Origin: Symbiodinium natans
Taxonomy: Eukaryota > Sar > Dinophyceae > Suessiales > Symbiodiniaceae
Direction: 5' to 3'
DNA length: 64,000 bases
Assembly (NCBI GenBank): GCA_905221605.1
Contig: CAJNDS010002314.1
Location: 32,501 to 96,500, forward strand
How positions within the stretch are numbered: position 1 is the first letter of the stretch; each line of letters opens with the position of its first letter. Below are positions 1-11,300 of the stretch, one piece after another. Both the position numbers and the translations under genes were made by a program. The notes below the pieces were generated by a model. The model was not told where the DNA came from. It saw only the letters and a program-made list of their open reading frames with translations, and ran no database searches.

Positions 1-1029
1 GGGTTTAGGGTTTCATGCAGGTTTAGGGTTCCGGATTTAGGGTTTAGGGTTTAGGGGTTTAGGGCTTAGGGCTTTCCGAAGCCCTATGCCAGGGCTTCAG
101 CTAAGCAGGCTGCAGGATCATCTTTTTTGGCTCTGGAGAGGTTTAGGGCTTAGGGTTGGAATGGTCCCTCTTATACGAACAGTCCTGAAGAGGGATTTAT
201 ACTAAGGGCTATATACTAGAATCCCTATTTCGGACTGTGAGTATAAGGGAGAAGATCCCAAGTTTAGGGTTTAGGGCTCAGATGGTTCCCTAGACAAGAC
301 CAGAATCAAGACTCAACATGGGCTTGGGCTCAGAATTTTGATCACCCACCCACCCACCCAGGGTGTAGGGAAGAATGTGTATATGAATATGTATCCCCAT
401 GAAACTTACCTATATAGCATAACCGCTATAAACCCGAAAGCCCTAAACCCTGCAAAACCTAAACCTTGTATGGGCACATATGGATCCTGGCTCTTCGCCC
501 ACCAGCCGACCTGAAACCGCACACTATATGACCCTGTAGATCTTCCTAAGGCAGAGGTAAGCCCTTCACCCTGAACCCGAAACAGTTTAGGGATCATGAC
601 CCGTTTAGGGTTTAGGGTTTAGGGCTTATGCCCACAAACCCTGAACCCTCAACTGAAGCAAGCCCCCTCCCCATCCCTACCGGAAACCAACCTGACCTCC
701 CCAAAGGGATTTTCCCTAAACCCTAAACCCTAAACCCTAAACTCTAAACCCTAAACCCTAAACAGTCACAAACCTTCCAGCGACTCAAGTCTTTCGTCCG
801 TAGCACTCTCTTGACCCTGAAGACGCAGCATTTAATTGCCCTCCCTCCGCACCCAAATTAATAACTCTGAACCGTTAAGCCCTTAAACCCTCTAACCCTC
901 AAACCCTCAAACCCTCAAACCCTTAAACCCTTAAACCCTTAAGCCCTTAAGCCCTTAAGCCCTAAACCCTGAACCCTAAACCCTGCAAAAAATAGATTTA
1001 AAAGACACGGACCCCAAACCAATGCCGGC
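1..1029. repeat. Telomere-like arrays at left edge (R 3' region)
   Basis: The first 62 bases are degenerate TTTAGGG. CCCTAAA arrays follow at about 714-770, and a variant field at 877-985 where units drift to CCCTCAAA and CCCTTAAA. Spacers at 100-360, 420-600 and 780-860 have no convincing exon apart from the tentative 785-816. Confidence 0.8.
785..816 (-). CDS. Possible last exon of gene R
   Basis: After the acceptor at 817-818 this 32-nt segment continues the frame left by exon 1030-1053, reads SRECYGRKT and then meets a TGA stop. It lacks the usual last RRM strand, so it may be a false exon, with the true 3' exons lying left of the window. Confidence 0.28.
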
Positions 1030-2082
1030 CTTCGCCTGGCCTTATCTCGTAACCTTGAGACATGGCCTCGGTGCTTTGGGGGCTTTAGCCCTTAACCCTA
1101 AATCCTAAACCCTAAACTAACCCTAAACTAACCCTAAACCCCGAACCCTCAACCGAACAGTCGTCGGGTGAGGAGACTCAGGGTTCGTAGGGGGTTTAGG
1201 TTTTGGGTTTTGAAGGGTTTGGGTTTAAGTTTAGGGCTTCAAGGGGGTTTTCAGTGAGAGGGCTAGGGTTCCCAAACATTTCGGGATAAGGGGCTCCTGG
1301 GCCAATGTTGGGGTATCGGACCCTAAACCCTAAACCCTAAAGCCTAAACCCTAAACCCTAAACCCTAGACCCTAAACCCCAAACCTAAACCCTTAGCATC
1401 CTGGGGAGGGGAGCTGGGGTTCAGGGTTGAGGGTTTCGGGCTTAGGGCTTAGGAGCTCGTGGAGGGTATCCCGCTAACCCGAAACAGCCCCACAAAGGCC
1501 CCAACCCACAAACCACTCAAACCCAAAAACCTTCAAAACGCAAACCCTAGCTCCAGAACCCTAAGCCTCCAACCCAAACCCCCCGCAAGACCCAAAGCCC
1601 CAACCCTAGACCCTAAAACGCTAAAAACATACACCCTCAACCCTAAACCCTCAACCCCGAAACCCTCAATCCTGAACCCCAGAACCCCCGAAAAAACCCT
1701 GAACACTTGCAAGTCTCAGCCCTAAACCCTAAACCCTAAACCTAAACCCTAAACCCTAAACCCTAAACCCTAAACCCTAAACCCATAAAGTCTCAGCTCT
1801 GGGCTGCAATGGCGTTGCTGGCTTCGATGGGGTTGGAATACCTGAGGGTTGCAGGGCCTGTAAGGCATCATCGGTTTAGGGTTTAGGGTTTAGGGTTTAG
1901 GGTTTAGGGTTTAGAGCCGCTAAAACCTGAGCCCTAACCCTCAGCTTTGGGGCTTGGGGTTTGTCTAAACAGCTGACAAGCTGAGTTTAAGTATATTAAT
2001 CCAAAACACTTCTGAGGCCAAATGCTCAGTTTACTTAAACCTCTCCCCGGTTCCCCTCTCCTCCCTCCCGCTCCTCCCCTCC

Positions 2083-2122
<40 letters not shown>

Positions 2123-5100
2123 ATCCTTCCCATCCCCTCCCCTCGTCCCCTCCTCTCATCCCCACCTCTCAGCCCCTCCTCTCATCCCCTCCTCTCCTCC
2201 CCTCCTCATCCCCCCCCGCCCCAGATCTCCCTCCCCGATCTCAATCTCCCCTCCCCCCAGATCTCCCTCCAGATCTGCCCTCAAGATCTCGCCAGATCTC
2301 CTCCGAGATCTCATCCCAGATCTCCCCCAAATCTTCCCCCCCGATCTCGCCCAGATCTGCCCCGCCCCACACCCTTCCCAGATTTCCCACTAGATCTCTC
2401 CAGATCTCTTTCCAGATCTCCCCCCAAATCTGCCCCCCCCAGATCTCCAGATCTCCGAACAGATCTCTCCAAAACTCCCTCCAGATCTCCCCCCAGATCT
2501 CCCCCACCCTCAGTTCTCCCCTCAAATGGGCCCCATTCCCTCCCCACCTCCCCCCTAAAAAACATGAAACATAGTTCCAAAATTCAAAACGTTTCGGTCA
2601 AAACTTATTGGGACCCAAACCCTATACAGTTTCTATAAACCCTATACCCTGAACCCTAAACCCTCCCAAAATCTTTGGGGTCTGATGGGGTGTAGGCCCA
2701 GCGGCCGGACGAAGGCGCAGGCCTGACCGGACTTGGACCTCGGACTTCGGGGCGTGCTCGGCAGGGTTTGGGGTTTAGGGTTTAGGGTTTAGGGTTTAGG
2801 GTTTAGGGTTTAGAGCTTAGGGTTTGGGATTGGTACTTGCTGCCATGTTTGCTCATGTTACTCTTGCTATTGATGAGTATCACTGCAACTACGCATGCTG
2901 CTTGAACGACTCTTACGGCTGCTTCTGTTGTTGCTAACCCCTAAACCCTAAAACCTCAGAAGGGGCAATTGTGCCTGAATACGGCGGTTCCCCTCTCATG
3001 GATGCCCCTCCTTAAGGGACTCTGATCTTACCCAAACCCTTCTAGGCATCCGAACTGCTGAATGCCTTGGTAGGCCTGAATCCTAAATCCCCTAAACCGC
3101 CGAGAAGTCCCCAAAGCCCCGAAGCCCCTGAAGCCCCCTAAACCCCCTACAGCCCGTAAGCCCACCCCTAAGCACCCCTAAACTCCCTGACCCCTAAACC
3201 CCAAACCCTAAACCCTAAACCCTAAACCCTAAACTCCCTGACCACCCGTCCGAAGCCGAGGAACTTCCCTGTCATGATGTGGATGTCGGTTACCTCCCAG
3301 CGGCTAGGGCTGTGGGGGTGCCCATTTAGGGTTTAGGGTTTAGGGTTTAGGGTTCAGGGTTTAGGGTTTAGGGTTTCGAACCTCTGGGTTGAGGGATCAG
3401 GGTTTAGGGTTTCAGGCCCTCGTGTGACCTGTGCGAAAGGGTTTAGGGTGCAGGGCTTAGGGTTTAGAAATCTTTGATCTGCTGGGCGGTTGAAGAGAGC
3501 CCGCAACCCCTAAAGGCGGGGGTACGGGCCTAGTGACGGTTAGGGCGTACGGGCTCAGGGCTTAGGGGGCTCCGTGAATGTCACCTTCCTGTCCGACGTT
3601 TGGGGTTAAGGCCTCAGTCCCGTGAGGACCACATCCCACGCGAAGCCATCTCAAAATTGATTGTTGCAAGCAATGACTGCCTCAGTATTGCCTGCACCAA
3701 AGAACAATACCTGTTAGGGTTTAGGGTTTAGGGTTTAGGGTTTAGGGTTTAGGGTTTAGGGTTTAGGGTTTAGGGTTTAGGGTTTAGGGTTTAGGGTTCA
3801 TCTTTCAAGGATCTGCCTAACGCATTCCTCACAACGGAGGAAGAAGTAGTAGGGTTTAGGGTTTAGGGTTTAGGGTTTAGGGTTTAGGGTTTAGGGTTTA
3901 GGGTTTAGGGTGGGCTCGGGATTTATGTTCAAGGTTCAGGGCTTATTGTTAGTGTGACAACCCGAGTTTGAGTTCTGAAAAGTGAGGGCAAAGAGCGCCA
4001 CGCCCGCGTGTTGGTAAAATCATATGTGTTGGTAGTATTTGAAATTAATATTACTATACTTGTTATACTATGATATACATGCGTATGAATTCATGAGTGT
4101 TGCGACATCATTCTACTACTCTGTTGCTCTTTTATGGGGTCTAGGGCCTCTTTGCTTCGAGCGTCGGGTTAGTCCTACGACCCCCCTCTATAGTGAGGGT
4201 AATGAAGCCTTTTCAATTCATGTATTAAGGGGGGAAGCTAGGGAGGTTAGAACCCTAAACCCTAAACCCTAAACCCTAAACCCTAAACCCAGCGGGTAGT
4301 AGGGAAACCCTGAAGTTAGGGGGAAGAAGTGCCTGTGCGGGAGTGTGGGCTGAGGGCTGTGCGGGGTGGGTTGAGGGTAAGGTTTTTCTGAAGTTTGCTG
4401 AGCCCTCAAGAAGGACAAGCCAGCGGAATAAGAACCGAAGCTTAGGTTGAGATGAGGGTTTAGGGTTTAGGGTTTTGTGTAAGAGAGACAGTAGAGGGTT
4501 CAGAAGGGTTCCCTTTTAAGGGGCCCCCTTATCCGACCTAGGAGAGTCTCAGAGTTCGCACCTCGCCGTAGCTCTTGAAGACTATCTCCAACGCTTGTTT
4601 CTGGATATCGCCTGCGCTGAATGCTTCTTTAGGATTTAGTGTAGGGTTTGTAGGGTTGAGTGCGGATCCCACACTCCCAAAGCTCCCCTAGGAAACTTTG
4701 GGCGCTGGCCCCTGTTTAGGAGTTAGGGTGCGGGGCATTTGGGTCGGCTCAAACCACCAAACACTGCCAAAGTTCAGCAAACGGGACCCTAGCCCCGCAC
4801 CAGACACTCCAAACCCTAAACCCTGAACCCTGAACTCTAAACCCTAAACCCTAAACCCTAAACCTTAAACCCTAAAGCCTAAACTCCCTGTAGTCTTCAT
4901 AGGGTACCCCAAACCGCCCCTAAAAGGGAGACCGCAAGAAACTAGGGATACCCTTTGGGGGGGGGGGGGGGGGTGGGGGCGGTTTGGGGTTTAGGGTTTA
5001 GGGTTTAGGGTTTAGGGTTTAGGGTTTAGGGTTTAGGGGTGGGTAGCTCAATTCAAGGCCCTGTAGCTCTGTGTTTATCTTGCTTGGGTTTAGGGTTTGA

Positions 5101-5351
5101 TGGTTTAAGGGTCTCCTTGCATTTTGTATTGGGCCTTTAGGCTAAGATCCTAAAGTCTTGAGGGCTCAGGCAATGCTGAGGGCGGCCTTCCCGCTATTGG
5201 GTATTCTAGGGGGTTAGGAAAACCCTAAACCCTAAACCCTAAACCCTAAACCCTAAACCCTAAACCCTATAAGCCCTAAGCCCTAAACCCTAAACCCCAA
5301 CTTCGTCAAACGGGCTCCCACCTGGAAGGTTTCCGACGTACAGCTTGGTGC
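1030..5351 (-). CDS. Gene R, RRM2 domain exons
   Basis: Six exons make the second RRM. Exon 5322-5351 gives RNP2 (TKLYVGNLP). Exon 4562-4611 gives DIQKQALEIVFKSYGE. Exon 3265-3293 gives VTDIHIMTG. Exon 2706-2738 gives RNP1 (SKSGQACAFVR). Exon 1798-1841 gives helix 2 (YSNPIEASNAIAAQ). Exon 1030-1053 gives YEIRPGE. Donors in order are GT, GT, GT, GC, GC, GC. Exon 3265-3293 has the same length (29 nt) and phase as its RRM1 counterpart 16987-17015, so that intron position is shared between the two domains. Both RNP motifs are present with their aromatic residues, so the domain should bind RNA. Confidence 0.86.
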
Positions 5352-8300
5352 CTCGCTCAAGGGTTTGGAGATGAGGCCCCGGGTTCTGAGGATCCTTACA
5401 TGAGAGGCAGGGCTTAGGGTTTAGGGTTTAGGGTTGAGGGTTGAGGGTTCAGGGTTGAGGGTTGAGGGTTTAGGGTTTAGGGTTTAGGGCTTCGGGGTTA
5501 GAGTCTTTGGTCAGGGTTTAGGGTTCAGGGTTTAGGGCTGAGGGGTTAGTACATGAGAGGCTGCTCTACAAAAAGCAGCCGCAGCCAAGGACCCTCATGT
5601 AAAGCAAGACCACCACCCCCTTACATTCTGAACGCACCTAGACGTTAAACCCTAAACCCTAAACCCTGAACTCTAAACCCTAAACCCTAAACCATGAGCA
5701 AGGATTGCCTTAATCGACGAAGGACTTGCCTTAATCGACGAAGGATTTGCCTTATTCGACGAATTTACAAAGGTTTAAGAAAATATATATATATATATAG
5801 AGAAGGTTTAGGGTTTAGGGTTTAGAGTGTTGTGCCTGGTTCTCTGACTGACAATGACAATGTCCTCGTCCCGGTTCCAGTCCTTCGGCAGGCCGCACGC
5901 AGAGGAACTGAAGGGAGGCACAGCCATCACCCTCGTCACAAAAAACGACGAGCTGACCTCCTCCTCGACTGAGTCCATGTCATCGCCAGCTGCAGCAGAT
6001 GCAGCACAATCACCAGCACCAGCAGACTCGCCGGAGAGTGTTGTGTTATTTGGTGACAGACGCAGCGGGAAGTGTTCCAAGCAGAGCTCTTCCAACCCCA
6101 AACCCGAAACCCTAAACCCCGGACCCCAAACCCCAAAGCCTAAACCCTAAGCCCTAAATAAGCCCTAAACCCTGCACCCTAAACCCTAAAAGGGCCTGGA
6201 ACGCCGCCGTCCTTGCCGCCGCCGCCCCCGCCTTTGAAGCCGTCGCCCCCGCAGCCGCCGCAGCCGCCGAAGTTCCCAACGGGCTGATCCCAACCTGGAA
6301 GTTTACGGAGTTTTTGGGAGGTTTTGGAGGTGTTTTGGGGTGGGTTTTTGCGGGGGGGGGGCTTTGTTTTTTTTGTTTTTTTTTTGGGGGGGGGGTTTAG
6401 CACGTGGGCTTTGGGGGTTTTGGTTTTGGGTTTTTGGGTTGAAGGTATGGGATTGGGGATGTTGGGCTCCTCTAACTTTGCTTCAGGTTGTCACACCCCA
6501 AACCCTAAACCCTAAACCCGAAAATCCCAAACCCTGCACCCTAAACCCTAAACCCTAAACCCTAAACCCTAAACCCTAAACCCTAAACCCTAAACCCTAA
6601 ACCCTAAACCCTAAACCCTAAACCCTAAACCCTAAACCGAAAAAAACCCAAACCCGACACCCTAAACCTAAAACCCGAAACCGCTGGCGCGCTCTGCCCC
6701 ACCCCCCCCCTGGCCTGGGTTGCCATAGCCAGGATTCGGGTTAAACGCCGGGTCGCAGCCTGAAATTCGCGCCGTTGGCTTTGAGATTGGGGATTAGTTG
6801 AGGTTTAGGGGTTTGGGGGTTTGGGGGGTTTGGGGGGTTTGGGGGGTTTGGGGGTTTGGGGGTTTGGGGGTTTGGGGGTTTGGGGGTTTGGGGGTTTGGG
6901 GTTTGGGGGTTTGGGGGTTTGGGGGTTTGGGGGTTTGGGGCGTATAGGGTTTATCGGGTTTGCAGGAAAGGTGGGGGTTATAGCGTTTATAGCGTTTATA
7001 GCGTTTGTAGTGTTTATAGGATATGTGGTTGGGGGTTTATAGGGTTCAAAGGGAGAGAAAAGGGTTTGTAGGGTTTATAGGTGGGTCTACAGGGTGTAGG
7101 GTGTTCGGGCTTCAACGGGTGCATAGGACACAGGGCACAGGTTTGGGTATCTCGGACTTCGTTTCTAGAGTCTAGGGTGTAAACCCTAAACCCTAAACCC
7201 TAAACCCTAAACCCTAAACCCCTCCGGGGCAATTTTTGTTGTACCTGCAGCGCATGCGCTATCGTGTGCCTGGTCGAGTCGGTGGTGTGAATCACGGCGC
7301 CCTAACCGCAAACACTTCGATGCTCTATGGCTTTGTTGCTGAGGGCTATACAGCTGAGGAATTAAGATTGAGGGCTTAGGGGTACATGAAGCCCTACTCT
7401 CATGCCTAAGACCATACACCACCAAAAACCTAGCCACCTGGACCCTAAACCCTACGCACTAACCCTGAACACTAAACCCTAAACCCTGAACCTTGAACCC
7501 TGAACCCTGAACCCTGAACCCTAAACCCTAAACCCTAAACCCTAAACCCTAAACCCTAAACCCTCAGCCCCAAGATTCCCCACTGCACCTCCTTTCCCGA
7601 AGTTGCCCCCTGCAGGGCCACCTGGCGTCGCTTCTTTGGCTCGTTTAGGGTTTAAGGCCCAGAGTTACCCTAACCCCTAAACCCTAAACCCTAAACCCTA
7701 AACCCAAATAATTTCAAGTAACAGGAGCCTGAGGATTAAGGATGTAGGGGGTTGAGTGTGTAGGGGTTTGGGGTTTATGGGGCTTATAAAACTCTGTTGC
7801 TCCGGAGGCTTATCCGGACGTGCCGGTACAACCGTGCAACTCTGCAGACTTTTTGTGTCAGAGTGTGTCTTCCCATGGCTGCCCTCCCTGCTGAGATCTC
7901 TGCGAACGCCGTTTCAGAGCTTAACTAGCTAAGGATTTCACGGCTGGAGGCTGGACGAGAAAACGCACGTTGACCAATGCATGGACGCTCACGTACCCTA
8001 AACCCTAAACCCGAAATGCTCAACCCTAAGCCCTAAGCCCTAAGCCCTAAGCCCTAAACCCTAAACCCTGAACCCTAAACCCTAAACCCTAAACCCTAGT
8101 GCCACGAGTCCCGGAAAGCCCCTAACGCCCAACATTCTCAAGCCCCGAAGCCATAAAATCCTGAAGCCCCCAAAAGCCCATGAAAAATGATCTTAAAGCC
8201 TCCAACCTTAAAGTCTTAAACCCTGCAGCAGTGTCCCCGACCGACAGAAGCCCTCAGTACAGCCAGGCGACGGGTTCGTTGACAACCCCCCCTTAACCCC

Positions 8301-11300
8301 CCCCCCCCCCCTAAACTTTAGGGGCCCTAAACCCTAAACCCTAAACCCTGAACCCTAAACATTAAACCCAGTGGCCCGGCACTTCCTTCAAGAGTATGAC
8401 AGAAGCCCTTTTCAAAGGAAGCGGTTCCCAAGCAATTCCGGGAACCTAGCTATCTTGTTGATTTCGGGCCCTTTTGGGGTTTAGGGTTTGGGGTTTGGGG
8501 TTTCACTAACCCTAAACCCGAAACCCGAAACCCTAAACCCTAAACCTTTCAGATGCCAACTAGCTCTACACCGCAAAGCAGGAAGCCTAATGCCTAAGAT
8601 TCTCCCCGATCAACTCCCCGAGACAGTTAGGGTCAACTTAGCGACCTCAACTTAGGGTTAGGGTTAAGGGTGTAGGGCTTAGGGTTTAGGGTTTAGGGTT
8701 ACTACAAGCCCTACTGAAGCCCCAAACCCGAGCCATAAAGCCAACGCGAAATCCGAACTGCCAAGCCCTCAACCCTCAACCCCTGCAACCCATGAAACCC
8801 CTGAACGCCTAAACCCTGAAACCCCTAAACCCTAAACCCGAAACCCTGAACCCTAAACCCTGAACGCTACATCCCTAAACCCTAAACTCTACACCCTAAA
8901 CCCTAAACCCTAAACCCTAAACCCTAAACCCTAAACCCTAAGCCCTAAACCCTAAACCCTAAACCCTAAACCCCTAACCCCTAAACCCTAAACCCACCTC
9001 CTCTGGGTCTCGCCATGCTGACGTGGATCGGTTCCGGCGCACCTTCACGGAACCTGAGTTCGGTCTGAAGAGTAGGGTTTAGGGTTTAGGGTTTAGGGTT
9101 TAGGGTTTAGGGTTTAGGGTTTAGGGTTTAGGGTTTGGGGTTTAGGGTTTAGGGTTTAGGGTTGAAGAACTAAGTTGGGAGGGTGGATCTAAGTTTTGGG
9201 CCCTACAAGCTATGTAAACCTAATTACACCTCCACGATTTAGGGTCCAGGATTCAGAGCTTCTAAGGTTCAGGGTTACTACTTGCTGTATGGTTTCTGGG
9301 ATTCTGGCAGCCGAATAGTCAGGACTACACTGAATCCATCATCAAGTCCCTCAGGAAAGGTTGCCGGAGCCATTCCCACCCCCCGCCCCCCCCCCTCGCC
9401 CCCCCCCCCCCCCCCCCCGCCCCCCCCCCCCCGCCCCCCCCACCCCCCGCCCCCCGCCCCCCCCCGCCCCCCCCCCGCCCCCACGCCCCCCCAGAACCCG
9501 CACATAACAAAAAAAACTACAGGCCGCAGACCATCACCGATCTTGGGCCCCATTCGACAGGCATGTGATGATGTTGCCGACAACCCTGGTGTCAAAGGCA
9601 CAGTCTCCAATGCCGCTCAGAGCAATGTCATTCCCTCGGTAGAGAGTGCCCCTAAACCCTAAACCCTAAACCCGAAACCCTCGCCGGCTTCAGCCAGAAA
9701 TAGCACCCAATAAGGCGCTACGAAGCCTTGGGAAGTGGTGGCTGCATTCGCACCGATTAGGGCTGCACGACATCCGAGCCTGAAGCCCTCCCTTAGGGTT
9801 TAGGTTTTAGGGTTTAGGGTTTAAGGTTTAGGGTTTAGGGTTTCAGGTTTCAGAGTCGAGTGTACCCCAAGTTGGTCTTCTTACATGACCCCTTGATATA
9901 GTCTCTTGAATGGGGGGACCCCTTGTTTACCCCTTACATGCCCCGTAAACCCAAGGGCCCATACATCAGAACCCTTTAAAGAGGGCAAGGGACCCCCCTA
10001 AGCCTTCATAAACCCCATCAAGCCCTCAATATGAGCACAATACCCCTGGGCACTGAGTGGTAGGTAGGTAGGTAGGTAGGCAGGGCATTTGGAGGTCCTG
10101 CTTTAAGGCCGCTGGGCTTGGGAAGCTCCTTGCACGGGCTTAAAGTGTAGAGCAATGCCCAAAAGGTTCGTTTGTAGTACTACATAGGGTTTAGGGTTCA
10201 GGGCTCAGGGTTTCTGATGAATTTGGTACCCCAAATTCATTTTCAATATGATTCAGGTCTGTACGGTTTGGGTCCTCTAAAGCCAGTACTCCACACGAGC
10301 CTGCTTAACACTCAGCCACGTTCACCCTAAACCCTTGATCTTGCCCTAAAACACCAGAAGCCCCTTTAAAAGAAAAGAACCCTTCGAGGGCCCCGAGAAA
10401 AAATGCACACCAAAATATGATTCTTGTCCGCCAAAAAATGGCACTTGCCCACCAACGAAAAACAGCTACCCACCAAAGCCACTAGGCTATTTAATATATG
10501 CATATACATATATTTGGTACCCCCCCCCCCCCAAAGATCTACCGTTTCCCACCTTTTTTTCAACAATGAAACAAAATCCGTCTGCTTCATAGTGAATTTC
10601 CGCAATGCAACAAAATCTGTCTGCCTCACAATGATAATGCCCACGACGCCATTCAGAACTCTCTTCAAAGATTTCGAAAGCCGGCCGTTTAAATTGAAAC
10701 GTTTCCGTTTCAATTGAAACGGCCGGGATCCAAGATCCAAGATCCAAGATTTCCCAGGACTCTTGCCGAGGCATCTTGGAATCCCATATCTTGGATTCTG
10801 CCCGTTTCAATTGACATGTTTCCGTTTCAATTGAAACGGCCGGTTTTGGATTTAGGATTCCAAGATGCCTCGGCAAGAGTCCTGGGAAATCTTGGATCTT
10901 GGATCTTGGATCCCGGCCGTTTCAATTGAAACGTTTCCGTTTCAATTGAAACGGCCGGGATCCAAGATCCAAGATACAAGATTTCCCAGGACTCTTGCCG
11001 AGGCATCTTGGAATCCCATATCTTGGATTCTGCCCGTTTCAATTGACATGTTTCCGTTTCAATTGAAACGGCCGGTTTTGGATTTAGGATTCCAAGATGC
11101 CTCGGCAAGAGTCCTGGGAAATCTTGGATCTTGGATCTTGGATCCCGGCCGTTTCAATTGAAACGGCCGGCTTTCGAGATCTAGGATTCCAAGATGCCTC
11201 AGCAAGAGCTCAGGGAAATCTTAGATCTTGGATCTTGGATCCCGGGCGTTTCAAATGAAACGGAAACGTTTCCATTGTTGAACTTCAAAACTCCGGGTTC

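Larger units (their letters stand above)
1054..5321. repeat. Telomere-repeat-filled introns of gene R (RRM2 part)
   Basis: Long pure TTTAGGG arrays lie at 3714-3797 and 3851-3911, with shorter ones at 1872-1918, 2765-2826, 3326-3375 and 4986-5040. CCCTAAA arrays lie at 1318-1390, 1720-1785, 3190-3235, 4251-4289, 4813-4880 and 5220-5290. C-strand arrays sit just below, and G-strand arrays just above, exons 2706-2738, 1798-1841 and 3265-3293 in plus coordinates. A 16-17 base G run is at 4957-4974. Confidence 0.85.
5352..8997. repeat. Gene R introns: long CCCTAAA arrays and exon spacers
   Basis: CCCTAAA arrays include 6540-6636 (about 14 units), 7440-7563, 8005-8098 and 8820-8992. TTTAGGG arrays lie at 5415-5490 and 8655-8700. 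The spacer 5854-6090 is open on the plus strand and Ser/Ala-rich, but it has no splice context that fits gene R. Spacers at 7780-7990, 8100-8320 and 8380-8470 are unassigned. Confidence 0.75.

Noticed and set aside
5854-6101. Open frames on both strands between arrays
   Set aside because: The plus frame is Ser/Ala-rich and plausible, but it lacks a partner exon, and the strand disagrees with the surrounding gene R.
7245-7269. 25-nt candidate exon of gene R (AHDSACAA)
   Set aside because: The neighbouring exons 7589-7621 and 6715-6759 join in phase without it.
9282-9662. Pro-rich 126-aa plus-strand frame and Gly-rich minus frames
   Set aside because: Most of the length is a C homopolymer-like tract; only 9520-9650 is complex, and no frame there shows a motif.
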